A stretch of DNA of 32,633 nt from Halococcus salifodinae DSM 8989 (GTDB lineage: Archaea > Halobacteriota > Halobacteria > Halobacteriales > Halococcaceae): positions 3,038-35,670 of the forward strand of contig NZ_AOME01000029.1 in the NCBI RefSeq assembly GCF_000336935.1. Direction: 5' to 3'. Positions 31,807 through 32,633 of this stretch are shown here, one piece after another. Below the pieces are notes generated by a model, which searched no databases, was not told where the DNA came from, and worked only from the letters and a program-made list of their open reading frames with translations. The first letter of the stretch is position 1, and every line of letters starts with the position of its first letter. A program made the position numbers and the translations under genes.

Positions 31807-32615
31807 CTAAAGTTCGCCTCTGGTAGCCTCCACTGAGAGGTCACAGCTTATTGATGTTTTGGTCGAACGCTGGAGCAGCTCGTGCTTGAACGCCTGATAC
31901 TGCTCAGGGTTGGCGTAGTCTACGAGGCGCAACTGAAGTAACGCCTCTAATCCGGCTGCTGACCACCGCATCCACTGATTCTTGCACCGCTTCGAGACCT
32001 CTCCCATCGCCCGTTCGACCGGGTTCGAGGTCCACGGCACCTCGAACCCATCCACAGCCTCCTCAGCGAACAGCATCATCGATGGAAGCCACCTCCGCAG
32101 ATACGTTGCGGTTTTCGGCGACGAGAGTTGATCCAGTTGCCACGCGAGATGGCGGATACGCTGTTTCGTGGTGGCGATCCGCTCGCGGATCGCCGCCCAC
32201 TCCTCGTTTGGACGATGCTTCTCGACCGAATTCTTCAGGTGAAAGAGATCGTTTGAGACCTCCGAGACGATCTGGTTGCGCTCTTCGAGGCAGAACGCAC
32301 CGTCTTCCCAGAGTTTGTAGCTGGTCGTCCGAGGCACGTGGACTAGATCGAGTTGGTGCAGGCGGTCTTCGGTGGTGAACGCCTCGGTGAGTCCCTCCTC
32401 GGCGTCACTGACGACCCTCGCGTCGTCAGTGACCGCCTCGATCTCGTCGAGTGCGGTAGCAGTGTCGTCCCAGGCGTTGTCGACCGAGACGTCCAAGAGG
32501 GTGGTTGCGTCGTCTTCGTCTTGGCCGAGTGTGACGTGGACGTCGTTGTAGGCGGTGGCGTCGTCCTGACTGTGGCACTTGGTTCCATCAGCGAGAACTG
32601 TGTCGGCGTTCGTCC
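31807..32615 (-). CDS. ISH6-like transposase, 5' end missing at contig end
   Basis: The frame is open from the adapter junction (32615) to a stop at 31807, at least 268 codons. The product starts TNADTVLADGTKCHSQDD and continues through VVSDAEEGLTEAFTTEDRLH and VPWTSNPVERAMGEVSKRCK to a basic, Trp-rich end. These resemble the catalytic region of ISH6-type haloarchaeal transposases; the family name is from memory and moderately sure. The annotated-looking TTG start at 32496 is not real, because coding sequence continues upstream. A small hairpin GGGTGT-AAGA-ACACCC (31761-31776) lies beyond the stop and may be near the element end; the terminal repeat cannot be confirmed without the other end. 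Confidence 0.75.
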
Positions 32616-32633
32616 CTGTCTCTTATACACATC
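32616..32633. other. Nextera/Tn5 mosaic-end adapter, not genomic
   Basis: CTGTCTCTTATACACATC is 18 of the 19 bases of the Tn5 mosaic end used in Nextera libraries. Translated on the minus strand it yields the well-known artefact peptide MYKRQ at the start of a false ORF (32343-32630). It marks an untrimmed contig end. Confidence 0.97.

Overview
The window is a contig from an extremely halophilic archaeon (class Halobacteria). The signs are very high GC with GC-rich third codon positions, strongly acidic proteins with D/E/G/T-rich N-terminal extensions, TATA-like boxes 24-32 nt upstream of start codons (leaderless transcripts), and haloarchaeal insertion sequences. The right end is a true contig end: the last 18 bases (32616-32633) are the Tn5/Nextera mosaic-end adapter, not genome.

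Layout. 1-5372: a lower-GC edge, a UspA protein, a transposase remnant, a zinc alcohol dehydrogenase, a heavily decayed sugar-acid dehydratase pseudogene and an aldo/keto reductase. 5373-6448: an apparently complete IS630-type element whose transposase is split by a -1 frameshift in an A7 run. 6773-7741: L-asparaginase, then an 80-bp MITE. 8217-13291 (minus strand): a compact operon of a ketol-acid reductoisomerase-like protein lacking key active-site residues, a small unknown ORF, a class II aldolase, an FGGY kinase and a D-2-hydroxyacid dehydrogenase. 13454-16913: a LarA-family protein, a second UspA and a DapA-family lyase. 16960-19740: LutC plus a LutB-LutA fusion for hydroxyacid oxidation. 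20003-31723: an aldonate/aldarate/uronate block with a mannonate-dehydratase-like protein, an MFS transporter, a glucarate-dehydratase-like protein divergent from a second DapA-family protein, three more enolase-superfamily dehydratases, a truncated HpcH/HpaI aldolase, a broken ThDP enzyme and a Gfo/Idh/MocA oxidoreductase. 31807-32615: an ISH6-like transposase cut by the contig end.

Together the genes suggest an island for sugar-acid catabolism: dehydrogenases make aldonates, enolase-superfamily enzymes dehydrate them to 2-keto-3-deoxy acids, DapA- or HpcH-type enzymes cleave those, and 2-hydroxyacids are oxidised by the LUD system. I see no transcription factor in the window. Mobile elements and five broken or truncated genes show that the island is being remodelled. 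The most original material is the KARI-like/aldolase/kinase/hydroxyacid dehydrogenase operon, and the unexpected density of perfect hairpins inside three unrelated transposase genes.
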